Shown here piece after piece: positions 1 to 5,054 of a stretch of DNA of 5,054 nucleotides. The position numbers were made by a program, and so were the translations under genes. Source of the stretch: an uncultured Christensenellaceae bacterium (lineage in GTDB: Bacteria > Bacillota > Clostridia > Christensenellales > CAG-138); assembly GCA_902475645.1 (NCBI GenBank), contig CABSAH010000123.1, positions 1 through 5,054 of the forward strand, given 5' to 3'. The notes below the pieces were generated by a model, which saw nothing but the letters and a program-made list of their open reading frames with translations, made no database searches and had not been told where the DNA came from. Numbering within the stretch: position 1 is the first letter of the stretch; each line of letters begins with the position of its first letter.

Positions 1-120
1 TTTTACGGCGACAGCACGTTCCATTACGCCAATGGCCACAGCAGCACAAAAACGGGACAGGTCTATCTCACCATCAACGCCATTGACGGCAGCATAATAG
101 ACCGGGCCTTGGGCTATTAA
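1..120 (+). CDS. C-terminal end of a third paralogous lipoprotein (5' partial)
   Basis: Frame 1 is open from the window edge to a TAA at 118-120 and encodes the last 39 residues of a protein. The translation starts FYGDSTFHYANG and ends with INAIDGSIID followed by RALGY. This matches the C-termini of the next two genes, which have FYGHN or FFGTR, then INAIDGS(V/I)I, and end in GY. It is therefore a third member of the same lipoprotein family. Its stop codon overlaps the ribosome binding site of the next gene and only 10 bases separate the two genes, so they are very probably cotranscribed. The function is unknown. The N-terminal signal and most of the protein lie outside the window. Confidence 0.85.
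   Translation, partial: FYGDSTFHYANGHSSTKTGQVYLTINAIDGSIIDRALGY
73..103 (+). repeat. 3'-end repeat block, copy in the partial upstream gene
   Basis: These 31 bases encode INAIDGSIID and are identical to 3150-3180 near the end of the third gene. The first 21 bases also recur at 1622-1642 in the second gene. The same reading frame is used each time, so the repeat is part of the shared C-terminal coding module. Confidence 0.9.
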
Positions 121-236
121 GGAGGTAACAATGAAAAGATTCACGGCAATTTTGCTTTCAATATTTACCGTATTTGCCCTAACCGCCTGCCAGCCCACGC
201 CCGAAGCGGCGGTTGTGGTGCAGAAGGATACGGACA
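111..236 (+). repeat. Direct repeat over gene junction and signal peptide, copy A
   Basis: These 126 bases recur at 1660-1785 with only four substitutions (152, 170, 178 and 205 against 1701, 1719, 1727 and 1754). The repeat begins in the last codons of one gene. It runs through the stop, RBS and start codon and ends at codon 36 of the next gene. Three substitutions are synonymous and one changes Val14 to Leu. The repeat period is 1549 bases. Confidence 0.95.
119..126 (+). promoter_or_regulatory. RBS overlapping the upstream stop codon
   Basis: AAGGAGGT is a near-perfect anti-Shine-Dalgarno match whose first two bases belong to the TAA stop of the upstream gene. Four bases (AACA) lie between it and the ATG at 131, which fixes that start. 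The arrangement favours reinitiation or coupled translation along the array. The identical element recurs at 1668-1675. Confidence 0.9.
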
Positions 237-1669
237 GAATGGTTGAACAGGCGGCAAACGCGGAAAACGGCCAGACGCTTTCCGATTTGTCCATACCGGA
301 TGGGCGCTATGTTCTTGATAATGAAACGGCTGGCGGTAGGCTGAAAATTCATGTTGACACCAAAGTGCGTAAGCCCGACGTTGGCAGCATCCCTATACGC
401 AAGGCCGCTATAACCGTTTTTACGCAGGAGCAAGTTACGGGAATATTCAATTATCTTTTCCCCGATGAAAAGCCCATAAGCCAAAGCTACATTCGAGAAA
501 CCAAGGCCGATATAGAAAAGCAGATACTCATCCTTAGGCAGCGGCTTGAGGATAAGAGCTATTTGAACAACGGCCAAACCGAGGATGAGATGCTTGCTTT
601 GATTGCCGCAGCAGAGGAACGGTATAAGACTGCACCGGAAACGCTCCCCGCGCCCGCTGCTTCTGACGGCACAATGACATTGTACGAAGGACAGGCTACC
701 GATGAAAACGGAATCTCAATCGCCGGAGAAACCTCGCGCTTTTACCTGTTAAGCGCCTCTTTTGATGGCTATACGCGGGGCATTAGCGTTTCAACTGCGC
801 TTTCCGCATCCTTGCGGGACTTGGAGTCCGCAAACCATAAGTCCGGAGTTTTATCCTATTGGGATAATTCCGCGCCGACATATACCACAAAAGGGATGCT
901 GCGAACTGACGGAAGGTCGCTGCCCGAAGCGGCGCAGGGAAAGCTTACAATTTCTTATGATGAAGCAAAAGCGCTGTGCGACGGATTCTTTGCCGCCGCC
1001 GGAATGGGCGGTGATTTCGGCGTAGGTGCGGCGTTTATAGTAGACGACAAGGGTACAGGGCTTGTTGACGGAAGATGGGAAAACGGTAAATACATCGAAG
1101 GGCTTAAAAATCCCGCGCAGAACTACGCATGGCAATTTTATTATGCGAGGATGGCGGATAATATTCCCATTATGCTAAATACCATTGCCGGCGGAAGCAC
1201 CGGCAGCGAATTTCAGATAAGCTGGAACTATGAATATATCTGCTTCACGGTGGATAATAACGGCATTGCTTCGGTTCATTGGATGTCTCCCATTGCCGTT
1301 GGCGATGTGGTGCAGGAAAATGCCGTGCTTAAAAGCTTCCCAGAAATCATGGGCGTATTTGAAAAGATGGTAAGGGTACAATACGAGCCGATGCTTAATA
1401 CGCGATATCCGGACGGGAATATCGAAATAAACGTGGATGATATAGAACTGTGCCTGATGCGTGTTCGGGAACCGAACGGCGATGGGACAACGGGTTTACT
1501 CGTTCCCGCATGGGTATTTTACGGACACAACATAGCAACGCATAGCGCCGGAGAGCAGTCGTTTGATTTTTCGGGCGGTATCGCCTACCGCTGGCCGCAG
1601 GCACCGATAGTTTTATTCGCAATCAACGCCATTGACGGCAGCGTGATAAATTTTACATGGGGCTATTAA
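131..1669 (+). CDS. Secreted lipoprotein, tandem paralog (DUF6034-like), 512 aa
   Basis: This is a predicted membrane-anchored surface lipoprotein of unknown function. Residues 1-20 form a lipoprotein signal: Lys2 and Arg3, a hydrophobic core at about 4-16, and the lipobox LTAC with the acceptor Cys at 20. The cysteine should be lipidated by Lgt and the signal cleaved by LspA. The mature start (QPTPEAAVVVQKDTD) is shared with the next gene. A mixed domain follows at about 60-165, including a hydrophilic helical stretch with TKADIEK at 124-130. A Pro/Ala-rich linker lies at about 168-178, then a poorly conserved segment at about 180-270. The conserved C-terminal domain at about 271-512 carries VDNNGI (374-379), WMSP (384-387), a VPAWVFYG-type strand (458-465) and INAIDGS (498-504). 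From memory the layout resembles DUF6034 proteins of clostridia; this was not searched. The ATG is set by the strong RBS at 119-126. The protein has no recognisable catalytic motif. Confidence 0.88.
   Translation: MKRFTAILLSIFTVFALTACQPTPEAAVVVQKDTDRMVEQAANAENGQTLSDLSIPDGRYVLDNETAGGRLKIHVDTKVRKPDVGSIPIRKAAITVFTQEQVTGIFNYLFPDEKPISQSYIRETKADIEKQILILRQRLEDKSYLNNGQTEDEMLALIAAAEERYKTAPETLPAPAASDGTMTLYEGQATDENGISIAGETSRFYLLSASFDGYTRGISVSTALSASLRDLESANHKSGVLSYWDNSAPTYTTKGMLRTDGRSLPEAAQGKLTISYDEAKALCDGFFAAAGMGGDFGVGAAFIVDDKGTGLVDGRWENGKYIEGLKNPAQNYAWQFYYARMADNIPIMLNTIAGGSTGSEFQISWNYEYICFTVDNNGIASVHWMSPIAVGDVVQENAVLKSFPEIMGVFEKMVRVQYEPMLNTRYPDGNIEINVDDIELCLMRVREPNGDGTTGLLVPAWVFYGHNIATHSAGEQSFDFSGGIAYRWPQAPIVLFAINAIDGSVINFTWGY
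1622..1642 (+). repeat. 3'-end repeat block, copy in the 512-aa gene
   Basis: These 21 bases encode INAIDGS, flanked by an overlapping codon at the 5' end, and are identical to 73-93 and 3150-3170. The match stops here (GTGATAAAT instead of ATAATAGAC). This copy is therefore shorter than the 31-base identity shared by the two genes that flank it. Confidence 0.9.
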
Positions 1670-1785
1670 GGAGGTAACAATGAAAAGATTCACGGCAATT
1701 CTGCTTTCAATATTTACCTTATTTGCACTAACCGCCTGCCAGCCCACGCCCGAGGCGGCGGTTGTGGTGCAGAAGGATACGGACA
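1660..1785 (+). repeat. Direct repeat over gene junction and signal peptide, copy B
   Basis: This is the second copy of the 126-base block at 111-236, with four mismatches. It spans the last codons of the 512-aa gene, its TAA, the RBS, and the first 36 codons of the 505-aa gene. Identity drops sharply after it: the next protein residues are RMVEQAANAENG in one copy and KMIEKAQSTPAT in the other. Confidence 0.95.
1668..1675 (+). promoter_or_regulatory. RBS overlapping the stop codon of the 512-aa gene
   Basis: This AAGGAGGT has the same sequence and the same spacing to the ATG (four bases, AACA) as the element at 119-126. It begins within the TAA at 1667-1669. It fixes the start at 1680 and implies cotranscription with, and probably translational coupling to, the preceding gene. 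Confidence 0.9.
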
Positions 1786-3197
1786 AGATGATAGAAAAGG
1801 CGCAGTCAACGCCCGCAACAACGGATGCGCCGACCCCTTCCTTGAAGGAGCGTTATGCAATACCCGATGCGCTTTCCTACACCCAAACCGGAGCCGGCGG
1901 CAAGCTTAACATAAGCGTGGAGGCGGTTGTAACCGCCCCAAACGGCGCGCTCCCAATAGTGCGGGTGGAGGCGGCGGAGTTTTCGCAGGAGACGGTAACG
2001 GCCTTCTGGAATGCATTCATAGGCGACACTCCCATGTTTGAACAGAACTATGTGCAAACAAAATCCGATATCGAAAAAGCGATATTATATTATAAGCAGG
2101 TGCAGGCGGGCATGATAGACGGACTGGAAACGCCGGAGGAAGCGCAGGAGGTAATAGACGCGCTTGAAGCGGCATACCCTTCCGCGCCGGATTCCGTGGA
2201 GCCTGTGCCGGCTACGCCCGAATTGAAGCGAATCCCCGTCGATTTAGGCGAATACAGAAACGTTGCGCATTACTACGGTCTGCACGCCACAAATAACGAG
2301 CAGCGTTTGTACTTCAACGTGTATAACCATTACGACAACACGAAGGCCATAGAGATAAAGAACTACGACAGGAACGGAAATCAAACGGGCAGTACCATAC
2401 TGGGCGTATCACGGCGCGCCATCCTGCATTGCATGCGCATGAATGACCGTGGCGATAGGTGTTACATCAACGCAGACACTATGCGCATGGAGCGCGGCGA
2501 CGCTTTGCCGGAGCAGGCCTCAGCATTTATAAGCCTTACCCCGGCGGAAGCCGCCGCGGCGGTTGATGCGTTCATTGCCAAGGTCGGCCTTGCGGACGTT
2601 ATGGCGGTAAGCGACATATATCTTTGCAATGACCGCGACGAACTCAACGGTAGACCTGAGACATCGGCATTCGCATATGAAATATTCTGCACACGCCTAA
2701 TACACGGCACGCAATGCGCCAATATTTTGAACGCCCATGAAAGCAGCCAAACCGCAATAAAACACGATGCCTTTGCGCCTACATGGGGGTATGAATCCTT
2801 CAAATTCCGCGTGGACGACACGGGAATATTTAACATAAGCTGGACTTCGCCCGTTGCATCTACCGAAACCGTCACGGAGGATTCCGCGCTAAAGCCCTTC
2901 CATGAAATAGAGGAAATAGCAAAAAAGATGCTGCCTATAATATTTGAGCCGGATGCAAAGGACAAACGGGTAAAGAGCATAGATATTTCGATAGACAGGG
3001 TAACACTCAGCCTTTGGCGGATAGCTGAGCAGGACCGCTTTGACCACGGCCTTTATATCCCCGTATGGAACTTTTTCGGCACCCGCAGCGAAACCATAAT
3101 TCTACCGGATAGAGATTTCACCAATGTGACCAATGGCGCTATGCTGACAATCAACGCCATTGACGGCAGCATAATAGACCTTGACGTGGGGTATTAG
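1680..3197 (+). CDS. Secreted lipoprotein, tandem paralog (DUF6034-like), 505 aa
   Basis: This is a paralog of the preceding gene and also a predicted surface lipoprotein of unknown function. The signal peptide, the LTAC lipobox (Cys20) and mature residues 21-35 are the same apart from Leu14. The shared core continues with GGKLNISV (73-80), FSQETVT (101-107), TKSDIEKAIL (127-136), a Pro-rich linker (about 167-182), LTPAEAAAAVDAF (286-298), FRVDDTGI (376-383), WTSPVA (388-393), IPVWNFFG (460-467) and INAIDGSIID (491-500). It ends in GY. Residues at about 183-280 align poorly with the sister protein, and this copy has extra cysteines (251, 261, 316, 337, 346). The two proteins are colinear but strongly diverged except at the two ends. 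The stop codon overlaps the stop of the minus-strand gene by 4 bases, so the array ends here, with no fourth copy downstream. No enzyme signature was recognised. Confidence 0.88.
   Translation: MKRFTAILLSIFTLFALTACQPTPEAAVVVQKDTDKMIEKAQSTPATTDAPTPSLKERYAIPDALSYTQTGAGGKLNISVEAVVTAPNGALPIVRVEAAEFSQETVTAFWNAFIGDTPMFEQNYVQTKSDIEKAILYYKQVQAGMIDGLETPEEAQEVIDALEAAYPSAPDSVEPVPATPELKRIPVDLGEYRNVAHYYGLHATNNEQRLYFNVYNHYDNTKAIEIKNYDRNGNQTGSTILGVSRRAILHCMRMNDRGDRCYINADTMRMERGDALPEQASAFISLTPAEAAAAVDAFIAKVGLADVMAVSDIYLCNDRDELNGRPETSAFAYEIFCTRLIHGTQCANILNAHESSQTAIKHDAFAPTWGYESFKFRVDDTGIFNISWTSPVASTETVTEDSALKPFHEIEEIAKKMLPIIFEPDAKDKRVKSIDISIDRVTLSLWRIAEQDRFDHGLYIPVWNFFGTRSETIILPDRDFTNVTNGAMLTINAIDGSIIDLDVGY
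3131..3162. repeat. 8-bp inverted repeat near the convergent gene ends
   Basis: CAATGGCG at 3131-3138 is the exact reverse complement of CGCCATTG at 3155-3162, with a 16-base loop. It lies inside the 3' end of the 505-aa gene, 35 bases before its stop and just beyond the stop of the minus-strand gene. It could form a stem-loop in either transcript. There is no T tract on either side, so it is not a canonical intrinsic terminator. The right arm is also part of the C-terminal repeat block, which may explain half of it. Confidence 0.4.
3150..3180 (+). repeat. 3'-end repeat block, copy in the 505-aa gene
   Basis: This block is identical over 31 bases to 73-103 in the partial first gene and over its first 21 bases to 1622-1642. 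It encodes INAIDGSIID. The non-adjacent copies are more alike than the adjacent ones. Confidence 0.9.
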
Positions 3198-4444
3198 AAG
3201 GATATATCGCATCTAAGCTCCTTTTCGGCTTCTTCGTATTCCTGCTGCCAGCCTTCCGTAAGCTCCTGCACCTTTACGTTTACGGAGAAGCCGATGCTCC
3301 TTCCGTCTATGTTTTCGGGGGTTATGGGTAACTGTATCTCCCAACAGGTTTCCGCGCTGTGCATAGGATGAAGTTCAATGTCATCCGGAAGAAGCCTTTT
3401 TACGAGCAGGTTTTCGCCCATGCGATAGGTCTTTCCTTCGATATTTACTTTGATGCTGCCGAGCCTTACGCTGCCCGACGCACCCTCCCCCGCCGTTAGC
3501 GACAGCATAACGGTTAAAGCGGAATCGTCAACGGAAACGTCCTTTACGGCGGCGGTAATACCCATTACGGTGACGGGTGCGCCGTCGAAAGCTATTTTCA
3601 GCGGAAGCCCTGCCAGCTCCGAAAGCCGCGCGGATTCCGAAAGCCACGCTTTCCGTTCCTGCTCATCCTTGGGAAGCTGCACTTTATCCGCCTGACGGTC
3701 GTATTTGAAGCAGAAGTCGCTATCCTGTGCGCTGAGCGTTATAAGTATATTGCATGGAAGCTCCTGCATCCATGGGGTAGAGTAGACGGCGTAATGCTCC
3801 GTATCGTTGCCCTTTAGCGGGAAGCTTTCCTTAACGGCTTCTTTCATATGGCCGTTTACGGCAATTTCAACCGAGTCAGGCATTTTCCTTTGCAGCGGCG
3901 CAGCCATTCCCACAAAAAGCCGCTGCATAACCGCATCTTTTGTTCCCGCAGGGGTATAGAAGCAGAATTCGGAAAGTATCAACTCTCCCTCCTGCTGCCC
4001 CACGGCAACGGCATTATCCGAAATTGCTTCCATTACACGGAGCATAACCGCATCCTCCGTTGCCTGAAAATCCAGCCACATATCCATTTCTCTTGCCTGC
4101 TCGGAAGCGTCGTTTTCTATTTCGGCCCTTATTGAAGGATATGCCGCTTCGTGCTGCTCCTTGGTTTCTCTCATCTGCTCCCTTGCTTGGCCAAACACAT
4201 TTTTGTATAGTGATACTGCCGCATATGCGGTGCAGGCGCACAGCAGAATAATAAGAGCAGCAATAGCCGCAAAAGCAAATGGTCTGCGGCGGCGGAACAG
4301 GCGGACTCCGTCCAATTTTTTCTTCGGAAGATTGCCGAGCGTGGACTGCACGCGGCAAATAAACGCAGCATCGGGCAGTGGTCGGTTTTCCTTCATCAGC
4401 CGTGCAAAAGCATCTTTTTTATCTAAAATATAACTAAACTCCAT
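3194..4444 (-). CDS. Membrane-anchored anti-sigma factor / sensor protein, 416 aa
   Basis: This gene probably encodes the anti-sigma partner of the upstream ECF sigma factor; the assignment rests on context and architecture. Residues 1-54 are a short, probably cytoplasmic segment ending in a basic cluster (KKK at 41-43 and RRRR at 51-54). One transmembrane helix follows at about 55-78, rich in Ala, Ile and Leu. With positive charges before it, the remaining ~335 residues should lie outside the membrane. Residues 81-122 are highly charged and helix-like (possible coiled coil), and the rest looks like mixed beta-rich sequence ending in an acidic helix. The N-terminus has no HxxxCxxC zinc motif, so it is not a classical ZAS-type anti-sigma, and no RsgI or DUF4179 signature was identified with certainty. 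The protein is large for this role. The ATG overlaps the sigma gene's 3' end by 11 bases, and its RBS (4455-4461) lies inside that gene. Its stop overlaps the stop of the convergent lipoprotein gene. Confidence 0.72.
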   Translation of the reverse strand: MEFSYILDKKDAFARLMKENRPLPDAAFICRVQSTLGNLPKKKLDGVRLFRRRRPFAFAAIAALIILLCACTAYAAVSLYKNVFGQAREQMRETKEQHEAAYPSIRAEIENDASEQAREMDMWLDFQATEDAVMLRVMEAISDNAVAVGQQEGELILSEFCFYTPAGTKDAVMQRLFVGMAAPLQRKMPDSVEIAVNGHMKEAVKESFPLKGNDTEHYAVYSTPWMQELPCNILITLSAQDSDFCFKYDRQADKVQLPKDEQERKAWLSESARLSELAGLPLKIAFDGAPVTVMGITAAVKDVSVDDSALTVMLSLTAGEGASGSVRLGSIKVNIEGKTYRMGENLLVKRLLPDDIELHPMHSAETCWEIQLPITPENIDGRSIGFSVNVKVQELTEGWQQEYEEAEKELRCDISF

Positions 4445-4922
4445 AGTCCCTTAGCTCCTTTCTTAAAATATCCCGCCCGCGGGACAGCCGCGAAAGCACG
4501 GTTCCTTTGGGGAGTTCCAATACATCGGCAATTTCCTGCACTTTCATGTCCTCATAATAAAACAACATTATAGGAACCCTGTATATCTCCCCAAGCCTCA
4601 ACACAGCGCGGTTAACATCCGAGCGCATATCAGTATCGCACTCCTTGTTCGGCAGGTTTTCCGGCAGCTCTGCCCATCCTTTTCTGCGCCTTATATTACG
4701 GCTTTCATTCATTACTATTTTAATCAGCCATGCCTTGAAATTAGACTCCTCCCTAAGGGTGAAGCGCTTTTCCCACGCCCGCAGCAGGGCGTTCTGTACC
4801 GCGTCGCCGCACAGCTCCCTGTCCGCCAGCAAAGAATAGCTTACAGTGAACAGCAGCCCTGTAAGCTTGCCTACCTCCGACGCAAAGCCTTCCTCTGTCT
4901 GCACATAGAAAGCAGTATCCAT
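4434..4922 (-). CDS. ECF-type RNA polymerase sigma factor, 162 aa
   Basis: This is an alternative sigma-70 family factor that directs core RNA polymerase to a specific promoter set. Region 2 covers about residues 17-80: DAVQNALLRAW at 40-50 is the typical region 2.2 core-binding helix, and NFKAWLIKIVMNESRNIRRR at 61-80 covers regions 2.3-2.4, used in -10 recognition and melting. A short linker follows (about 83-100) with no region 3, as in ECF factors. Region 4 covers about 101-158, with FYYEDMKVQEIADVLELPKG (121-140) followed by TVLSRLSRGRDIL as the -35-binding helix-turn-helix. The length is normal for the group. The ATG at 4922 has GGGAGG five bases upstream. The gene heads an operon with the overlapping membrane protein gene, the usual sigma/anti-sigma order. 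The promoter upstream may be self-recognised. The ECF subgroup was not determined. Confidence 0.95.
   Translation of the reverse strand: MDTAFYVQTEEGFASEVGKLTGLLFTVSYSLLADRELCGDAVQNALLRAWEKRFTLREESNFKAWLIKIVMNESRNIRRRKGWAELPENLPNKECDTDMRSDVNRAVLRLGEIYRVPIMLFYYEDMKVQEIADVLELPKGTVLSRLSRGRDILRKELRDYGV
4455..4461 (-). promoter_or_regulatory. RBS of the anti-sigma gene inside the sigma gene
   Basis: On the minus strand AAAGGAG lies 10 bases before the ATG at 4444, within the codons for the C-terminal KEL of the sigma factor. The spacing is a little long but workable. Together with the 11-base gene overlap it suggests translational coupling, which would keep sigma and anti-sigma in a fixed ratio. 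Confidence 0.7.
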
Positions 4923-4927
4923 TGGCG

Positions 4928-4933
4928 CCTCCC
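4928..4933 (-). promoter_or_regulatory. RBS of the sigma factor gene
   Basis: Read on the minus strand, GGGAGG sits five bases before the ATG at 4922. It supports that start over an upstream extension. The upstream leader (AAGCGGGAA) adds purines but no second start with better spacing. Confidence 0.8.
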
Positions 4934-4953
4934 TTCCCGCTTATGTATTCATT

Positions 4954-4987
4954 ATTATAGAGCAAAATGGCGGCCAAAATATTGCAC
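4954..4987 (-). promoter_or_regulatory. Candidate promoter of the sigma/anti-sigma operon
   Basis: On the minus strand a perfect TATAAT occupies 4959-4954, about 31 bases before the sigma start codon. At 17-base spacing the -35 position is only ATATTT, so a housekeeping reading lacks a good -35. An alternative ECF-like reading has GTGCAATA at 4987-4980 as the -35 and GCTCTA at 4963-4958 as the -10, with a 16-base spacer. This spacing is typical of ECF promoters and would allow autoregulation. The two readings overlap and cannot be separated from this one sequence. Confidence 0.5.
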
Positions 4988-4992
4988 CGAAC

Positions 4993-5050
4993 AAAAAAAT
5001 GCCGTATATCGGGCAAATAATTCTCCGTGAGCCTATAATCCGATACGGGC
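4993..5050 (-). terminator. Possible terminator of an upstream minus-strand gene
   Basis: On the minus strand CCGTATCGG (5048-5040) can pair with CCGATATACGG (5012-5002) as nine base pairs with a two-base bulge. The second arm is followed two bases later by seven T residues (4999-4993). The loop between the arms is long (27 bases). The second arm can also fold weakly on itself (GCC, bulged C, G, loop ATATA, CGGC). Either form resembles a weak intrinsic terminator for a gene beyond the window edge. Alternatively it is an operator upstream of the sigma promoter. Confidence 0.3.
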
Positions 5051-5054
5051 GTTT

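Noticed and set aside
179..577. 132-codon open frame on the minus strand, opposite the 512-aa lipoprotein gene
   Set aside because: It is antisense to the conserved signal-peptide and N-terminal region; its reading follows from the codon bias of the real gene.
2462..2980. 172-codon open frame on the minus strand, opposite the 505-aa lipoprotein gene
   Set aside because: It lies wholly inside a well-supported gene, has no convincing RBS or recognisable domain, and its protein looks like an antisense shadow.
3255..3286. 7-bp inverted repeat (TCCGTAA / TTACGGA) with an 18-base loop
   Set aside because: It lies inside the membrane protein gene, has no T tract on either strand, and at this length may be chance.
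4753..5016. 87-codon minus-strand frame overlapping the sigma gene start
   Set aside because: It is out of frame with the sigma factor, which has complete region 2 and region 4 motifs and its own RBS.
5034..5039. TATAAT on the plus strand near the window end
   Set aside because: The position 17 bases upstream (GGGCAA) is not a -35 box, and no downstream plus-strand gene is visible in the 15 remaining bases.

Overview
The window looks like a stretch of chromosome from a Bacillota bacterium, probably an anaerobic Clostridia lineage (Oscillospiraceae- or Christensenellales-like). The evidence is strong GGAGG-type ribosome binding sites, Gram-positive-style lipoproteins with a short LTAC lipobox, an ECF sigma factor paired with a one-TM membrane protein, and roughly balanced GC. 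The species cannot be told from the sequence. Coding density is very high, and the only non-coding stretch of note is the last ~130 bases.

Plus strand, 1-3197: a tandem array of at least three paralogous lipoprotein genes. The first is only its last 39 codons (1-120). The second (131-1669, 512 aa) and third (1680-3197, 505 aa) are complete. Each complete gene starts 10 bases after the previous stop, behind the same AAGGAGGT site, which overlaps that stop codon. The two complete proteins align along their whole length. However, the DNA around each junction (stop codon, RBS, signal peptide and first ~15 mature residues) is nearly identical, and so is a short block near each 3' end, while the centres have diverged strongly. 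The array therefore looks like cassettes with homogenised ends. From memory the proteins resemble the DUF6034 family of uncharacterised clostridial lipoproteins; a profile search is needed to confirm this.

Minus strand, 4922 down to 3194: a two-gene operon. It encodes an ECF-type sigma-70 family factor (162 aa) followed, with an 11-base overlap, by a 416-aa single-pass membrane protein that is very probably its anti-sigma factor or sensor. A TATAAT-containing promoter candidate, with an alternative ECF-like reading, precedes the sigma gene. An inverted repeat with a T tract further upstream may terminate a minus-strand gene outside the window.

The two transcription units converge and overlap by 4 bases at their stop codons (3194-3197), so there is no intergenic terminator. 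A plausible but unproven model is that the membrane protein senses an envelope or surface signal and releases the sigma factor, and that the adjacent lipoproteins are part of the sensed or controlled surface machinery. No promoter for the lipoprotein array lies within the window. No RNA genes, CRISPR arrays, insertion sequences or phage genes were seen.
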